A stretch of 64,000 nt of DNA from Pseudomonas sp. (GTDB taxonomy: Bacteria; Pseudomonadota; Gammaproteobacteria; Pseudomonadales; Pseudomonadaceae), in assembly GCF_030683065.1 (NCBI RefSeq), contig NZ_JAUXMX010000032.1, forward strand, positions 1 to 64,000, written 5' to 3'. Both the position numbers and the translations under genes were made by a program. Below are positions 35,023 through 44,818 of this stretch, in pieces. The notes beneath the pieces were generated by a model. The model worked only from the letters and a program-made list of their open reading frames with translations. It searched no databases and was not told the DNA's origin. Position 1 is the first letter of the stretch. Each line of letters begins with the position of its first letter.

Positions 35023-35209
35023 GGGGCCTGGCGTTGGAGTGAGGAAAAGCGCGAATTATAGCGCGGCTGTGCCTTGTGACGTTAAAACCTCACCCGTCAG
35101 GCCGCCTCACCGAGCGCAGTAGCTCTCAGGTGGTCTGCTTGTATGGTCGTTCGGCGCGAGCCTGGGGTAGACTCGTTGACTCCCTCCAAAAGCCGCCTGC
35201 GATAACGCC

Positions 35210-36724
35210 ATGCTCGAACAGTACGTCAAGATGATCCTAACCTCGCGCGTCTATGACGTCGCGGTGGAAACCCCGCTGCAAGTAGCCAATCAATTGTCCG
35301 AGCGTCTGGGCAACCAGATTCTGCTCAAGCGCGAAGATCTGCAGCCGGTGTACTCGTTCAAGATTCGCGGCGCCTATAACAAGCTGTCGCAACTCTCTGC
35401 CGAGGAACGCGCGTGCGGTGTGGTCACCGCCTCAGCCGGCAACCATGCCCAGGGCCTGGCGCTGGCGGCCAAGGTGCTGGGGGTCAAGGCGACCATCGTA
35501 ATGCCCAAGACCACCCCGGAAATCAAGATCCAGGGCGTGCGCTCGCGCGGCGGCAAGGTGGTGCTGCATGGCGACAGCTTTCCCGAGGCGCTGGCCCATT
35601 CGTTGAAGTTGGTGGACGAGAAGGGCTACATCTATATCCATCCCTATGATGACCCGCACACCATTGCCGGCCAGGGCACTATTGCGATGGAAATCCTCCG
35701 TCAGCAGCCGAGCCAGCTGGACGCGATTTTCGTCCCGGTCGGTGGCGGCGGCTTGATCGCCGGCATCGCTGCCTACGTCAAATACCTGCGCCCGGAGATC
35801 AAGGTGATCGGCGTTGAACCAGACGACTCCAACTGCCTGCAGGCCGCGATGGCAGCGGGTGAGCGGGTGGTGCTGCCGAGTGTCGGGTTGTTTGCCGATG
35901 GCGTGGCGGTGGCGCAGATCGGCCAGTACACCTTCGATGTTTGCCGCCTGCATGTCGATGAAGTGATCACCGTCAGCACCGATGAGATCTGCGCGGCGAT
36001 CAAGGACATCTACGACGACACTCGCTCGATCACCGAGCCGGCTGGCGCGCTGAGCGTGGCGGGGATCAAAAAGTATGTGGAGCGCGAAGGTTGCAGCGGT
36101 CAGGTGCTGGTGGGCATCGACTCGGGTGCCAACGTCAACTTCGACCGCCTGCGCCATGTCGCCGAGCGCGCCGAGCTGGGCGAAAAGCGTGAAGCGATCA
36201 TCGCCGTGACCATTCCCGAGCAGCCAGGCAGCTTCAAGGCTTTCTGCGAGGCCATCGGCAAGCGCCAAATCACCGAATTCAACTACCGCTTCCACCAGGA
36301 TAAAGAGGCGCACATCTTTGTCGGCGTGCAGACCAATCCGGACACCGACCCGCGTGCCGCGTTGGTACAAGGGCTGCGTGATCAGGGCTTCCCGGTGCTG
36401 GATTTGACCGATAACGAGCTGGCCAAACTGCATATTCGTCACATGGTCGGCGGGCATGCTGCCGCTGTGCCGGATGAAGTGGTGCTGCGCTTCGAATTCC
36501 CCGAGCGACCGGGTGCGCTGTTTAATTTCTTACAAAAACTCGGTGGCCGCTGGAACATCTCGATGTTCCACTACCGTAACCACGGCGCTGCCGATGGTCG
36601 CGTGGTCGCAGGCCTGCAAGTACCCAGTGACGAGCGTCATCTGCTGCCGGCCGCGCTCGAAGCCATCGGTTATCCCTACTGGGATGAAAGCGATAACCCG
36701 GCCTATAAACTCTTTCTTGGATAA
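35210..36724 (+). CDS. ilvA: Threonine ammonia-lyase, biosynthetic
   Basis: A 504-residue PLP enzyme converting threonine to 2-oxobutyrate, the entry to isoleucine synthesis. The PLP lysine is in VYSFKIRGAYNKL (about residue 52). SAGNHAQGLALAA and the phosphate loop VPVGGGGLIAGIA are typical. Two ACT-like regulatory domains follow (residues about 330-420 and 425-504; IPEQPGSFKAFCEAIG and FPERPGALFNFLQKLG), marking the isoleucine-inhibited biosynthetic form, unlike catabolic TdcB. Full length for the family. Confidence 0.95.
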   Translation: MLEQYVKMILTSRVYDVAVETPLQVANQLSERLGNQILLKREDLQPVYSFKIRGAYNKLSQLSAEERACGVVTASAGNHAQGLALAAKVLGVKATIVMPKTTPEIKIQGVRSRGGKVVLHGDSFPEALAHSLKLVDEKGYIYIHPYDDPHTIAGQGTIAMEILRQQPSQLDAIFVPVGGGGLIAGIAAYVKYLRPEIKVIGVEPDDSNCLQAAMAAGERVVLPSVGLFADGVAVAQIGQYTFDVCRLHVDEVITVSTDEICAAIKDIYDDTRSITEPAGALSVAGIKKYVEREGCSGQVLVGIDSGANVNFDRLRHVAERAELGEKREAIIAVTIPEQPGSFKAFCEAIGKRQITEFNYRFHQDKEAHIFVGVQTNPDTDPRAALVQGLRDQGFPVLDLTDNELAKLHIRHMVGGHAAAVPDEVVLRFEFPERPGALFNFLQKLGGRWNISMFHYRNHGAADGRVVAGLQVPSDERHLLPAALEAIGYPYWDESDNPAYKLFLG

Positions 36725-36750
36725 GCCGGAAACCCGGTAGGACTGAATTA

Positions 36751-37188
36751 ATGGAACACTACCCGTTGCTGAAAATGCTGCACATGTTGCCTGGCATCCT
36801 CTTGCTGGTTGGGGTGCTGGTGCATCTGTTTATGTTGTGGAAAGCCTCGCGCAGTGGCGACGCCGCTGTGTTGCAACGCAAGCTCAAACGCACCCGCCTG
36901 ATCAGCCTGCCCGTGCTCGGCCTGCTGGCCCTGAGCCTGCCGGTAACCGGGATGGCGCTGGTTGGCATAGTCGGCTTGCCGCTGAGCCAAACCTGGTTGC
37001 TACTCAGCAATGTGCTGTTTGTTGTGCTGGTGGTGTTGACCCTGCTGCTGGCCGGTCGCCTTGCAGCCTGGCAGGCGGCTGGCGCCAGCGTCGCGGCTAG
37101 CGTGCCGCGCCTAAGCGCCGTCTACGCCGGGCTGATCATATTGCTGCTGCTGGTGATCATGGGCCTGATGGGCGCCAAGCCGGCCTGA
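36751..37188 (+). CDS. Small four-helix membrane protein (DUF2269-like)
   Basis: A 145-residue membrane protein that follows ilvA by 26 bases. Four hydrophobic segments: LHMLPGILLLVGVLVHLFML, ISLPVLGLLALSLPVTGMAL, TWLLLSNVLFVVLVVLTLLL and AVYAGLIILLLLVIMGLMGA. Conserved His residues are near the start (EHYPLLKMLHMLPG; HLFMLWKA), suggesting possible haem or metal binding as in similar DUF2269-type proteins. Function unknown. It is closed by a strong terminator at 37203-37232 and probably shares a transcript with ilvA. Confidence 0.72.
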   Translation: MEHYPLLKMLHMLPGILLLVGVLVHLFMLWKASRSGDAAVLQRKLKRTRLISLPVLGLLALSLPVTGMALVGIVGLPLSQTWLLLSNVLFVVLVVLTLLLAGRLAAWQAAGASVAASVPRLSAVYAGLIILLLLVIMGLMGAKPA

Positions 37189-37202
37189 TCTGTCCCTCAC
37201 AC

Positions 37203-37232
37203 AAAAACGCCGCCTGATCAGGCGGCGTTTTT
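37203..37232. terminator. Bidirectional terminator
   Basis: AAAAACGCCGCC, loop TGATCA (itself palindromic), GGCGGCGTTTTT. It ends the ilvA transcript and can also act on the convergent HAD gene. Confidence 0.92.
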
Positions 37233-37262
37233 ATGTGCGGCGGATTTAGCGCAACGAGCGCC

Positions 37263-37331
37263 GTAGCCCGGATGCAATCCGGGGTAACCATTGCGCCCGC
37301 ACAACCGATCCCCGGATTGCATCCGGGCTAC
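37263..37331. repeat. REP-like inverted pair, GTAGCCCGGATGCAATCCGGG family
   Basis: GTAGCCCGGATGCAATCCGG and its inverse CCGGATTGCATCCGGGCTAC flank a short spacer. A second pair is at 47712-47778. Each half is itself palindromic around GGATTGCATCC-type sequence. Confidence 0.85.
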
Positions 37332-37354
37332 AAGGGTGCGGTACCTCCGGTTAT

Positions 37355-38008
37355 TTAGCGCAGCGAGATCACCGGCCAGCCGCGCTTCTCGGCTTCAGCG
37401 CGCAGGTTCGGGTCGGGATCGACGGCGAATGGGCGGGCGACTTGTTCCAGCAGCGCCAGGTCGTTCATCGAGTCGCTATAGAAGCAGCTGTCTTCCAGGC
37501 TGTGGCCGGTTTCCGCGAGCCAGCGGTTGAGGCGGGTGACCTTGCCTTCCTTGAAGCACGGCACATCGGTGGTGCGCCCGGTGTAGCGGCCGTCATGTAT
37601 TTCGCATTCGGTGGCCAGCAGCGTTTCGACGCCAAGGCGCGCGGCAATCGGTGCGGTGACGAAGCGGTTGGTGGCAGTGATGATCAGCAGCTTGTCGCCG
37701 GCTTCGCGGTGTTCGGCCAGCAGCGCTTCGCCTTTGCTCAGGATGATCGGCTCCACGCAGTCGCGCATAAACTCGCGGTGCCACTGGTCCAGCTGGGCCA
37801 TTTCGGTGCGGCCGAGGATTTCCAGGCTGAAATTCAGGTAATCGGTGATGTTCAGGCGACCAGTCAGGTAGTCCTGATAGAACTCATCGTTACGCGCCTT
37901 GTAGGCAATCCCGTCGAGGATGCCGCGCTCACACAGATAATCGCCCCAGGCATGATCGCTGTCGCCGCCGAGCAGGGTGTTGTCGAGATCGAATAAAGCC
38001 AGACGCAC
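37355..38008 (-). CDS. HAD-superfamily phosphatase (HAD-IB, SerB-like)
   Basis: A 217-residue hydrolase starting at GTG 38008 (AAGG seven bases upstream); the open frame extends upstream without homology. Motif I is [14 protein letters not shown] with nucleophile D7 and acid D9; motif II Thr is in [16 protein letters not shown]; motif III and IV are [20 protein letters not shown] and [10 protein letters not shown]. The insertion [15 protein letters not shown] is the cap typical of HAD-IB enzymes. It belongs with phosphoserine or histidinol-phosphate phosphatase-like proteins; the substrate is uncertain. It is divergent from rppH with about 140 bases between. Confidence 0.87.
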   Translation of the reverse strand: MRLALFDLDNTLLGGDSDHAWGDYLCERGILDGIAYKARNDEFYQDYLTGRLNITDYLNFSLEILGRTEMAQLDQWHREFMRDCVEPIILSKGEALLAEHREAGDKLLIITATNRFVTAPIAARLGVETLLATECEIHDGRYTGRTTDVPCFKEGKVTRLNRWLAETGHSLEDSCFYSDSMNDLALLEQVARPFAVDPDPNLRAEAEKRGWPVISLR

Positions 38009-38146
38009 AGGGCACCTTTGAACAAAATCTAGAAGGGCGATCAGAATAACGGCTTTTCCCAGGCCTGCCCAATCGGGTGCTCGCGTTGCTGCTGTTGCGA
38101 CCTTTGTGGAACAATGCCGAAACATGCGTTTACGAGGTTGTGCGCC

Positions 38147-38626
38147 GTGATTGATCCTGATGGTTTTCGCCCCAATGTCGGCATCATCCTGACCAATGAT
38201 GTTGGTCAGGTGCTATGGGCGCGTCGGATAAACCAGGACGCCTGGCAGTTTCCGCAAGGCGGGATCAACGACCATGAGTCGCCTGAAGAAGCGCTGTACC
38301 GCGAACTGAACGAGGAAGTGGGCCTGGAGCAGCAGGATGTGAAAATTCTCGCCTGCACTCGGGGTTGGTTGAGGTATCGTCTGCCCCAACGCCTGGTTCG
38401 TACCCACAGTCAACCGCTGTGTATCGGCCAGAAACAAAAGTGGTTCCTGCTGCGTCTGACGTCGGACGAGCAGCGGGTACGTATGGACCTGACCGGTAAG
38501 CCTGAGTTCGACGGCTGGCGCTGGGTCAGTTACTGGTACCCGCTGGGCCAGGTAGTCACATTCAAGCGCGAGGTCTATCGCCGCGCACTCAAGGAACTCG
38601 CTCCGCGCCTGCTGGTGCGGGACTGA
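38147..38626 (+). CDS. rppH: RNA pyrophosphohydrolase
   Basis: A 159-residue Nudix hydrolase that removes pyrophosphate from the 5-prime end of transcripts to start mRNA decay. GTG at 38147 gives the standard start [14 protein letters not shown]; the frame upstream is not conserved. The Nudix box is at 38-60 ([20 protein letters not shown] then VGL). QFPQGGI precedes it, and the C-terminal [13 protein letters not shown] is typical of RppH. It ends 20 bases before ptsP, forming the rppH-ptsP operon common in gamma-proteobacteria. Confidence 0.95.
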   Translation: MIDPDGFRPNVGIILTNDVGQVLWARRINQDAWQFPQGGINDHESPEEALYRELNEEVGLEQQDVKILACTRGWLRYRLPQRLVRTHSQPLCIGQKQKWFLLRLTSDEQRVRMDLTGKPEFDGWRWVSYWYPLGQVVTFKREVYRRALKELAPRLLVRD

Positions 38627-38646
38627 TTACGGACTAGAGCCGAGCC

Positions 38647-40926
38647 ATGCTCAATACGCTGCGCAAGATCGTCCAGGAAGTTAATGCCGCCAAGGATCTC
38701 AAGGCGGCGTTGGGCATCATTGTGCAGCGCGTCAAGGAGGCCATGGGCAGCCAGGTGTGCTCGGTCTACCTGCTCGACCCGGAGAGCAATCGCTTTGTGT
38801 TGATGGCTACCGACGGCCTGAACAAGCGCTCTATCGGCAAGGTCAGCATGGCGCCCAACGAGGGGCTGGTCGGTCTGGTCGGCACCCGTGAGGAGCCGCT
38901 CAATCTGGAGAACGCCTCCGAACACCCGCGCTACCGCTACTTCGCTGAAACCGGTGAGGAGCGGTATGCCTCTTTCCTCGGCTCGCCGATCATTCACCAC
39001 CGCAAGGTGATGGGCGTGTTGGTGATCCAGCAAAAGGAGCGCCGTCAGTTCGACGAGGGCGAAGAAGCCTTCCTGGTGACCATGAGTGCCCAGCTCGCCG
39101 GGGTTATTGCGCATGCCGAGGCGACCGGCTCGATCCGCGGCCTGGGCAGGCAGGGCAAAGGTATTCAGGAGGCCAAGTTCGTCGGTGTGCCGGGTTCGCC
39201 TGGTGCGGCGGTGGGCACGGCGGTGGTGGTGCTGCCGCCGGCCGATCTGGAAGTGGTGCCCGATAAGAACGTCGATGACATCACCGCCGAGCTGCTGCTA
39301 TTTAATACCGCCCTTGAAGGTGTACGCACCGACATGCGCGCCTTGTCGGCGAAAATGGCCAGCCAGTTGCGCCCCGAAGAGCGCGCGTTGTTCGACGTCT
39401 ACCTGATGATGCTGGAAGATGCCGCCCTGGGTAACGAGGTGGTCAAGCTCATCAAGACCGGACAGTGGGCCCAGGGTGCCTTGCGCCAGGTGGTCAGTGG
39501 GCATGTCAATCGCTTCGAACTGATGGACGATGATTACCTGCGCGAGCGCGCCTCCGACGTCAAGGACCTCGGCCGGCGCCTGCTTGCCTACCTGCAGCAG
39601 GCCCGGCAGCAAACGCTGGTGTACCCCGATAACTGCATCCTGGTCAGCGAGGAACTGTCGCCGGCCATGCTCGGTGAGGTGCCAGAAGGCAAACTGGTCG
39701 GCCTGGTTTCGGTGCAGGGTTCGGGCAACTCGCATGTGGCGATCTTCGCCCGCGCCATGGGCATCCCCACGGTGATGGGCGTGGTCGATCTGCCGTATTC
39801 GAAGATCGATGGCATTCAGCTGATCGTCGACGGTTACCACGGCGAGGTCTTCACCAACCCCAGCGAGCTCCTGCGCAAGCAGTATGCCGAAGTGGTCGAG
39901 GAAGAACGCCAGCTGACCCAGGGACTCGATGCCCTGCGCGCCCTGCCGTGCGAGACCCTGGATGGTTACCGCATGCCGCTGTGGGTCAACACCGGGCTGC
40001 TCGCCGATGTGAAGCGCGCCCAGGAGCGCGGTGCCGAGGGTGTCGGCCTGTACCGCACCGAAGTGCCGTTTATGATCAAGGAGCGCTTCCCCAGCGAGAA
40101 GGAGCAACTGGCGATTTATCGCGAGCAGTTGCAGGCTTTCCATCCGCTGCCGGTGACCATGCGCAGCCTGGATATCGGCGGCGACAAGGCCCTGAGCTAT
40201 TTCCCGATCAAGGAAGAAAACCCCTTCCTCGGTTGGCGTGGAATCCGCGTCACCCTCGACCACCCGGAAATTTTCCTGGTGCAGACCCGCGCCATGCTCA
40301 AGGCCAGTGAAGGCCTGGATAATCTGCGCATCCTGTTGCCGATGATTTCCGGGATTCAGGAGCTGGAAGAAGCGCTGCACCTGATCCACCGTGCCTGGGG
40401 CGAAGTGCGCGACGAAGGCGTGGATATTCCAATGCCGCCAGTAGGGGTGATGATCGAAATTCCTGCGGCGGTCTATCAGGTGCGCGAGTTGGCGCGCCAG
40501 GTGGACTTCCTCTCGGTCGGCTCCAACGACCTGACCCAATACCTGCTGGCGGTGGACCGCAACAATCCGCGGGTTGCCGACCTCTACGACTTCCTCCATC
40601 CAGCCGTGCTGCAAGCGCTGTGCAAGGTGGTCGAAGGTGCCCATGCCGAAGGCAAGCCGGTGAGCATCTGTGGCGAAATGGCCGGCGATCCCGCCGCTGC
40701 GGTATTACTGATGGCGATGGGCTTCGACAGCCTGTCGATGAACGCCACCAACCTGCCCAAGGTCAAGTGGCTGCTGCGTCAGATCAGCCTGGGCAAGGCC
40801 AAGGAGCTGCTGGGCCAGGTCATGACCATCGACAACCCGCATATGGTCCACAGCACCCTGCAACTGGCCCTGCGCAATCTCGGCCTTGGCCGCATGATCA
40901 ATCCCGCGTCGAACATCCAGGCCTGA
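38647..40926 (+). CDS. ptsP: Phosphoenolpyruvate-protein phosphotransferase PtsP (enzyme I-Ntr)
   Basis: A 759-residue enzyme that takes phosphate from phosphoenolpyruvate and passes it to NPr, starting the nitrogen-related PTS. Residues 1-165 are a GAF domain (AMGSQVCSVYLLDPESNRF; NEGLVGLVGTREEPLNLENA), the glutamine/2-oxoglutarate-sensing part. The phospho-His domain contains VSVQGSGNSHVAIFARAMGI (His about 361). The PEP-binding barrel has YRTEVPFM, SLDIGGDKALSYFP, and the signature SVGSNDLTQYLLAVDRNNPR; the active Cys is in SICGEMAGDP. Full length and intact. Confidence 0.95.
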   Translation: MLNTLRKIVQEVNAAKDLKAALGIIVQRVKEAMGSQVCSVYLLDPESNRFVLMATDGLNKRSIGKVSMAPNEGLVGLVGTREEPLNLENASEHPRYRYFAETGEERYASFLGSPIIHHRKVMGVLVIQQKERRQFDEGEEAFLVTMSAQLAGVIAHAEATGSIRGLGRQGKGIQEAKFVGVPGSPGAAVGTAVVVLPPADLEVVPDKNVDDITAELLLFNTALEGVRTDMRALSAKMASQLRPEERALFDVYLMMLEDAALGNEVVKLIKTGQWAQGALRQVVSGHVNRFELMDDDYLRERASDVKDLGRRLLAYLQQARQQTLVYPDNCILVSEELSPAMLGEVPEGKLVGLVSVQGSGNSHVAIFARAMGIPTVMGVVDLPYSKIDGIQLIVDGYHGEVFTNPSELLRKQYAEVVEEERQLTQGLDALRALPCETLDGYRMPLWVNTGLLADVKRAQERGAEGVGLYRTEVPFMIKERFPSEKEQLAIYREQLQAFHPLPVTMRSLDIGGDKALSYFPIKEENPFLGWRGIRVTLDHPEIFLVQTRAMLKASEGLDNLRILLPMISGIQELEEALHLIHRAWGEVRDEGVDIPMPPVGVMIEIPAAVYQVRELARQVDFLSVGSNDLTQYLLAVDRNNPRVADLYDFLHPAVLQALCKVVEGAHAEGKPVSICGEMAGDPAAAVLLMAMGFDSLSMNATNLPKVKWLLRQISLGKAKELLGQVMTIDNPHMVHSTLQLALRNLGLGRMINPASNIQA

Positions 40927-40993
40927 ACGGCCAAGGGCGGGCGCAAAACCTAGGTTGGGCCAGGCTCCATGGATGTCGTCGCGCTCAGCTGTC

Positions 40994-41080
40994 GTAGGGT
41001 GCGCCGTGCGCACCAGGGTGGCGGGGCGCTTGGTCGGGCTCTGGATGATCCATATAGTCGGTGCGCGCGGCGCACCCTAC
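40994..41080. repeat. REP-like inverted pair, GTAGGGTGCGC family
   Basis: GTAGGGTGCGCCGTGCGCACC at the left and GGTGCGCGCGGCGCACCCTAC at the right, with about 45 bases between. Located between convergent ptsP (+) and the NRDE gene (-), where it may serve as a transcript end. Confidence 0.82.
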
Positions 41081-41119
41081 GGTGGGTAGCCACTCCGCAT
41101 GGCTAGCCCCATGCCTGCG

Positions 41120-41866
41120 CTAGCGCTCGATGCTGACCTCGCCCAGATGTGCGCCATACGGGCCGTAACTGCGCTCGACCAGTTGCCATGAGCCGTCGGC
41201 GTTGACGGTCAATGCGCTGCTGGCGCGGGTGCCGTAGCTCTGGCTGTTGATGAATACGCTCGCCAGCAGGCGTTCGATGGCCAAGCCGACGCCGGTGTCG
41301 GGGAGCGCGCTGTCCATGGGCAGGCTGTTATCGCTCAGCAACTCGATTAGCCGGCCTGGCTGTGGGTCGTCCAGGCATTGCTGCAGCGCACGCTTGGCGC
41401 GCTGCACCTTGGGCCAGGGCGTGTCCAGACCGGCATTCGACAAGCCGTAAACCCCGCTGCTCAGGGCGGTGGCCTGGCCGCTACGGGAGTTGAGGTGCCA
41501 CAACTCCCGGTCATCGCCGACCAGCAGGTTGAAGCCGGCGTAGGCCTCTAGCCGTTTGCCGAGGTCTTGCAGATATGCCTGCGGCGTCAGTTCGCCACGC
41601 AGGAAAGCCGCGGGCAGCTCACCGCGTGAGAGCAGGCCGGAAGGCTGGCTTGGGTCGCGGATATTAGTCAGGGCGGCGAAGCGGCGCCGCGGGCCAATGC
41701 CCAGCCAGGTGCCGCCGGCTTCCAGGTCACGTCCGGCGAACACCCCCGGCGCATCCGTCCACTCAGCCAGCGGCAAGCTGGGGCGGGCATAGAACTCATC
41801 GCGATTGGCCGCCAGCAGCAAGGGGTGCGAGTGGCCGGGGCGCCAGGCAAAAACGATCAGGCACAT
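41120..41866 (-). CDS. NRDE (TANGO2-like) family protein
   Basis: A 248-residue protein. The N-terminus MCLIVFAWRPGHSHPLLLAA then NRDEFYARP contains the NRDE signature and an N-terminal Cys after Met, as in Ntn-hydrolase-like proteins. Further conserved blocks are AGRDLEAGGTWLGIGPRRRF, AALTNIRDP and GLSNAGLDTPWPKV, followed by SYGTRASSALTV near the C-terminus. Eukaryotic TANGO2 is linked to haem and lipid handling; the bacterial role is unknown. It faces ptsP across a repeat and is divergent from the TauE gene. Confidence 0.9.
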   Translation of the reverse strand: MCLIVFAWRPGHSHPLLLAANRDEFYARPSLPLAEWTDAPGVFAGRDLEAGGTWLGIGPRRRFAALTNIRDPSQPSGLLSRGELPAAFLRGELTPQAYLQDLGKRLEAYAGFNLLVGDDRELWHLNSRSGQATALSSGVYGLSNAGLDTPWPKVQRAKRALQQCLDDPQPGRLIELLSDNSLPMDSALPDTGVGLAIERLLASVFINSQSYGTRASSALTVNADGSWQLVERSYGPYGAHLGEVSIER

Positions 41867-42134
41867 GGAGCACCCTCCAGAAAGTCATGAGCGTGTATGA
41901 AAAAACACGGCCGCCACTGCTGACGTTGCGCTAGGTGAACGCAGGGTTATTTAACGCACTACATGCTGGCGCACCATACTGCGACGCCCCTGGCGGTAGC
42001 GCTGGCTATGTTCCTGGTCGCTGAGCGCAATGACTCAAGCTTGAAGCGTGAACATGGGCTTGCGCAAGTGTCACGTCCAGCTTCCCGCATCCGGCTGCGG
42101 CGATTACCATGCCGCTTTGTTTTCGGGGGTTTCG

Positions 42135-42917
42135 ATGGAACTGCTGCTCTATTTGCTGCTTGGCGCTGCTGCCGGAGTGCTGGCCGGGCTGTTTGGCGTC
42201 GGTGGCGGGATTATCATCGTGCCGGTGCTGGTCTTCAGTTTCGCCGCCCAGGGCTTTGCGCCGGACGTGCTGACCCACCTGGCGGTAGGCACCTCGCTGG
42301 CGACCATCATCTTCACCTCGATCAATTCGGTGTTGGAGCATCAGCGCAAGGGCGCGGTGCGCTGGCCGATCTTCGTCTGGATGACCCTGGGCATCCTGCT
42401 GGGCGCGGCCCTTGGGGCCGTGACCGCCGCCGCAATCCAGGGCGCGCTGCTGCAGAAGATCATCGGTGTATTCGCCATTATCATCGCCCTGCAAATGGCC
42501 CTGGAGTTGAAACCCAAGGCCACTCGCGTTGTCCCAGGCAAGCTGGGCCTGACTGCGGCCGGCGGGGTGATTGGCTGGGCCTCGGCGATTTTCGGGATTG
42601 GCGGCGGTTCGCTCAGCGTACCCTTCCTGACGTGGCGCGGCGTACCCATGCAGCAGGCGGTGGCCACTTCGTCAGCCTGCGGGCTGCCGATTGCCGTGGC
42701 CGGCGCGCTGACCTTTATGTGGCTGGGCCGGGATAATCCGCAACTGCCGGACTGGAGCCTGGGCTTCGTCTACCTGCCGGCGATGGCCGGGATTGCCTTT
42801 ACCAGCATGTTCTTTGCCCGTTTCGGCGCACGCCTGGCGCATCGTCTGTCGCCACGCCTGCTAAAGCGTCTGTTCGCCTTGCTGCTATTTAGCGTGGGCC
42901 TGAGTTTTTTGATTTGA
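42135..42917 (+). CDS. Sulfite exporter TauE/SafE family membrane protein
   Basis: A 260-residue transporter-like protein. ATG at 42135 has GGGGG nearby and begins the first helix [20 protein letters not shown]; the upstream open frame is not conserved. Seven or eight helices are visible. The duplicated family motif [12 protein letters not shown] (first half) and [12 protein letters not shown] (second half) is diagnostic of TauE/SafE. Such proteins export sulfite, sulfoacetate or other organic anions. It precedes lgt by 10 bases and so may be cotranscribed with lgt-thyA. Confidence 0.88.
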   Translation: MELLLYLLLGAAAGVLAGLFGVGGGIIIVPVLVFSFAAQGFAPDVLTHLAVGTSLATIIFTSINSVLEHQRKGAVRWPIFVWMTLGILLGAALGAVTAAAIQGALLQKIIGVFAIIIALQMALELKPKATRVVPGKLGLTAAGGVIGWASAIFGIGGGSLSVPFLTWRGVPMQQAVATSSACGLPIAVAGALTFMWLGRDNPQLPDWSLGFVYLPAMAGIAFTSMFFARFGARLAHRLSPRLLKRLFALLLFSVGLSFLI

Positions 42918-42927
42918 GGAGTTACTG

Positions 42928-43731
42928 ATGCTGCCTTACCCGCAGATTGACCCGGTGGCGATCGCCCTGGGCCCGCTAAAAATTCACTGGTACGGCCTGA
43001 TGTACCTGATCGGCATCGGTGGCGCCTGGTGGCTGGCCTCGCGCCGGGTCAACGCCTTTGCGCCGAGCTGGAACAAGGACAAACTCTCCGACATGGTGTT
43101 CTGGGTGGCCATGGGGGTGATCCTCGGCGGCCGTCTGGGCTATGTGCTGTTCTACGACCTGGCCGCCTATATCGCCGAACCAGCGAAGATGTTGCGCATC
43201 TGGGAGGGCGGCATGTCGTTCCACGGCGGCTTTATCGGCGTGATGCTGGCGAGCTGGTGGTTCGGCAAGCGCAACGGCAAGAGCTTCTTCGAACTGATGG
43301 ATTTCATCGCGCCGCTGGTGCCGATTGGCCTGGGCGCCGGACGTATCGGCAACTTCATCAACGCCGAACTCTGGGGCAAGGCCACCGACCTGCCCTGGGC
43401 CATGGTTTTCCCCACTGATCCCCAGCAACTGGCGCGCCATCCCTCGCAGCTCTATCAATTCGCCCTGGAAGGCTTGGCGCTGTTCGCCATCCTCTGGTTC
43501 TACTCGCGTAAACCGCGGCCGACCATGGCGGTGTCGGGCATGTTTGCCCTGAGCTACGGGGTCTTCCGCTTTATCGTCGAGTTCGTCCGCGTGCCCGACA
43601 CCCAGCTCGGTTACCTGGCCGGTGGCTGGCTGACCATGGGCCAGGTCCTTAGCGTGCCGATGATTCTGGTCGGGATCGGCTTGATCTGGTTCGCCTACCA
43701 CCGCCAAGCTGCCCAGGGAGCCGCTCGATGA
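42928..43731 (+). CDS. lgt: Prolipoprotein diacylglyceryl transferase
   Basis: A 267-residue inner-membrane enzyme that adds diacylglycerol to the lipobox cysteine of prolipoproteins. The family signature [16 protein letters not shown] (about residues 136-151) and [13 protein letters not shown] (catalytic His about 99) are present; seven membrane segments are predicted. GAGG lies just upstream of ATG. It overlaps thyA by four bases (ATGA), the usual coupled arrangement. Confidence 0.95.
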   Translation: MLPYPQIDPVAIALGPLKIHWYGLMYLIGIGGAWWLASRRVNAFAPSWNKDKLSDMVFWVAMGVILGGRLGYVLFYDLAAYIAEPAKMLRIWEGGMSFHGGFIGVMLASWWFGKRNGKSFFELMDFIAPLVPIGLGAGRIGNFINAELWGKATDLPWAMVFPTDPQQLARHPSQLYQFALEGLALFAILWFYSRKPRPTMAVSGMFALSYGVFRFIVEFVRVPDTQLGYLAGGWLTMGQVLSVPMILVGIGLIWFAYHRQAAQGAAR

Positions 43732-44522
43732 AGCAGTACCTCGACCTGATGCGCCTGGTGCGCGAGACCGGCACCTTCAAGAGCGACCGCACCGGCACCG
43801 GCACCTACAGCCTGTTCGCCCAGCAGATGCGCTTTAATCTGGCCGATGGTTTCCCGCTGGTGACCACCAAGAAGTGCCACCTGAAATCGATCATTCACGA
43901 GCTGTTGTGGTTTCTTCAGGGCGACACCAACATCAAGTACCTGAAGGACAACGGCGTACGCATCTGGGACGAGTGGGCCGACGCCAACGGCGACCTCGGC
44001 CCGGTCTATGGCTACCAATGGCGCAACTGGCCGGCGCCGAACGGCGAGTCGATCGACCAGATCGCCAAGCTGATCGAGATGATCAAGCAGAATCCGGACT
44101 CGCGCCGGCTGATTGTCTCGGCCTGGAATCCGGCGCTGGTCGAACAGATGGCCCTGCCGCCGTGCCACGCGCTGTTCCAGTTCTACGTCGCCGACGGCAA
44201 GCTCAGTTGCCAGCTGTACCAGCGCTCGGCCGACATCTTCCTCGGTGTGCCTTTCAATATCGCCAGCTACGCGCTGCTGACCCTGATGGTCGCCCAAGTT
44301 TGCGACCTCGAACCTGGTGAGTTCATCTGGACCGGCGGCGACTGCCATCTGTACGCCAACCACCTGGAACAGACCGACCTGCAACTGAGCCGCGAGCCGC
44401 TGCCGTTACCGGTGATGAAGCTCAACCCCGACGTGAAGGATATCTTCGCCTTCAAATTCGAGGATTTCGAGCTGCTCGGTTACCAGGCGCACCCGCATAT
44501 CAGCGCGCCCGTCGCGGTCTAA
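43728..44522 (+). CDS. thyA: Thymidylate synthase
   Basis: A 264-residue enzyme methylating dUMP to dTMP with methylenetetrahydrofolate. The catalytic Cys is C146 in [12 protein letters not shown], the same number as in E. coli. Other conserved blocks are [14 protein letters not shown] (phosphate-binding Arg), LRELLWFL-type ([14 protein letters not shown]), [20 protein letters not shown] and GDCHLYANH. The C-terminus PHISAPVAV is intact. Coupled to lgt. Confidence 0.96.
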   Translation: MKQYLDLMRLVRETGTFKSDRTGTGTYSLFAQQMRFNLADGFPLVTTKKCHLKSIIHELLWFLQGDTNIKYLKDNGVRIWDEWADANGDLGPVYGYQWRNWPAPNGESIDQIAKLIEMIKQNPDSRRLIVSAWNPALVEQMALPPCHALFQFYVADGKLSCQLYQRSADIFLGVPFNIASYALLTLMVAQVCDLEPGEFIWTGGDCHLYANHLEQTDLQLSREPLPLPVMKLNPDVKDIFAFKFEDFELLGYQAHPHISAPVAV

Positions 44523-44526
44523 GCCC

Positions 44527-44606
44527 CTGGGTATCGCTGCGCTCAACCCAGGCTACGGGATGTAACGCCCTTCGGTAGCCCGGGTTAGCCGAAGGCGTAA
44601 CCCGGG
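44527..44606. repeat. Composite REP-like region after thyA
   Basis: GGGTATCGCTGCGCTCAACC (44530-44549) is the reverse complement of the GTTGAGCGCAGCGATA repeats at 57306 and 60584. It is followed by CCCGGGTTA (44579-44587) and TAACCCGGG (44598-44606) around GCCGAAGGCG, a nine-base stem. The remaining 200 bases to ppk2 hold no convincing gene. Confidence 0.7.
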
Positions 44607-44818
44607 AAGTGGCTTCAGGCGCGCAGCTTTGGGGCGGATCTGCCCCGCTCACTGGTATTTAGAAAGAAGCATCCATACACACCGCATATCGGTCCTTAAG
44701 CAGGCCGTTTGGGGGTGGAATGGCTGTTGTAGCGCAACAGCAGCGCCAGCGCTGCGCTGCCGGTCGCGGCCGAACCCGGGCTGGTACCAACGCTTCAGGT
44801 CCAGCCCTTCAGTGCGGA